11,839 nucleotides of DNA. It comes from Solirubrobacterales bacterium (GTDB lineage Bacteria > Actinomycetota > Thermoleophilia > Solirubrobacterales > Solirubrobacteraceae). Below are positions 11,804-11,839 of the stretch, one piece after another. The notes below the pieces were generated by a model. That model had not been told where the DNA came from. It worked only from the letters and a program-made list of their open reading frames with translations, and did not search any database. The position numbers were made by a program, and so were the translations under genes. The DNA lies in assembly GCA_025963955.1 (NCBI GenBank), contig JAOPZU010000114.1, positions 1 to 11,839 of the forward strand, written 5' to 3'. Every line of letters starts with the position of its first letter. The stretch's first letter is position 1.

Positions 11804-11839
11804 CTACCCGCGGGCGATCTCGAACCACACGCGCGTGGG
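11804..11839 (-). CDS. C-terminal end of a minus-strand protein (partial)
   Basis: On the minus strand the last 36 bases read eleven codons and a TAG, ending PTRVWFEIARG. Endings of the form (T/S)xVWFEI-(P/A)R are common at the last beta strand of GHKL ATPase domains of histidine kinases, so a sensor kinase is a reasonable but weak guess. Placement fits a convergent neighbour 34 nt from the MerR-type gene. Too little is present to be sure it is coding. Confidence 0.4.
   Translation of the reverse strand, partial: PTRVWFEIARG

Noticed and set aside
1..11839. CRISPR arrays, insertion sequences, tRNA genes, attachment sites
   Set aside because: No spaced direct repeats, transposase motifs, terminal inverted repeats or tRNA-like cloverleaf sequence were noticed on either strand. 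Base composition looks uniform, giving no sign of a recently acquired island.

Overview
The window is a very GC-rich bacterial chromosome segment with strong third-position G/C bias. GTG starts occur beside ATG, and few genes have Shine-Dalgarno sequences. The gene content and style (SigB/SigF-type partner switching, actinobacterial DtxR regulator, class III alcohol dehydrogenase, TANNNT boxes 6-9 nt before starts) fit a high-GC actinobacterium, possibly of the Thermoleophilia/Solirubrobacterales kind. That placement is inference, because no rRNA or other phylogenetic marker is present. No tRNA, rRNA, CRISPR array, insertion sequence or attachment site was seen.

Left part (1-4048). The end of a beta-repeat protein (plus strand, cut by the window edge) converges on a minus-strand pair. 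That pair is a soluble histidine kinase without a recognisable sensor domain (2054-2980) and an Rcp1-like receiver fused to intact GGDEF and EAL domains (343-2016). Together they look like a two-component module controlling cyclic di-GMP. Divergent from the kinase, with overlapping -10 boxes, is an unrecognised acidic 207-residue protein (3007-3630), followed by a small DoxX-like membrane protein (3653-4048).

Middle part (4052-5929, minus strand). A DtxR/MntR-type metal-dependent repressor lies downstream of a class III zinc alcohol dehydrogenase. Each has its own start-proximal -10 box, so they need not form one operon.

Right part (5996-11769). This is a compact partner-switching stress-response locus. 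A SigB/SigF-type sigma factor on the minus strand is divergent from an RsbW-like anti-sigma kinase. The kinase overlaps by 4 nt a short protein that reads as a degenerate GHKL fold without ATP-binding residues. Next come an RsbV-like STAS protein, a membrane-anchored Cache-SpoIIE (PP2C) phosphatase, a second STAS protein overlapping it by 4 nt, and a MerR-type HTH protein with a coiled coil and GAF domain. The expected logic is that the kinase holds the sigma factor and phosphorylates the STAS proteins. An extracytoplasmic signal to the phosphatase would dephosphorylate STAS, which then captures the kinase and frees the sigma factor. The last 36 bases hold the end of a minus-strand gene.

The most notable points are the kinase-dead-looking partner fused by overlap to RsbW, the promoter architecture (a near-consensus SigB-type promoter before the first STAS gene, and at least seven start-proximal -10 boxes implying leaderless mRNAs), and the predicted manganese-like metal site of the DtxR protein.
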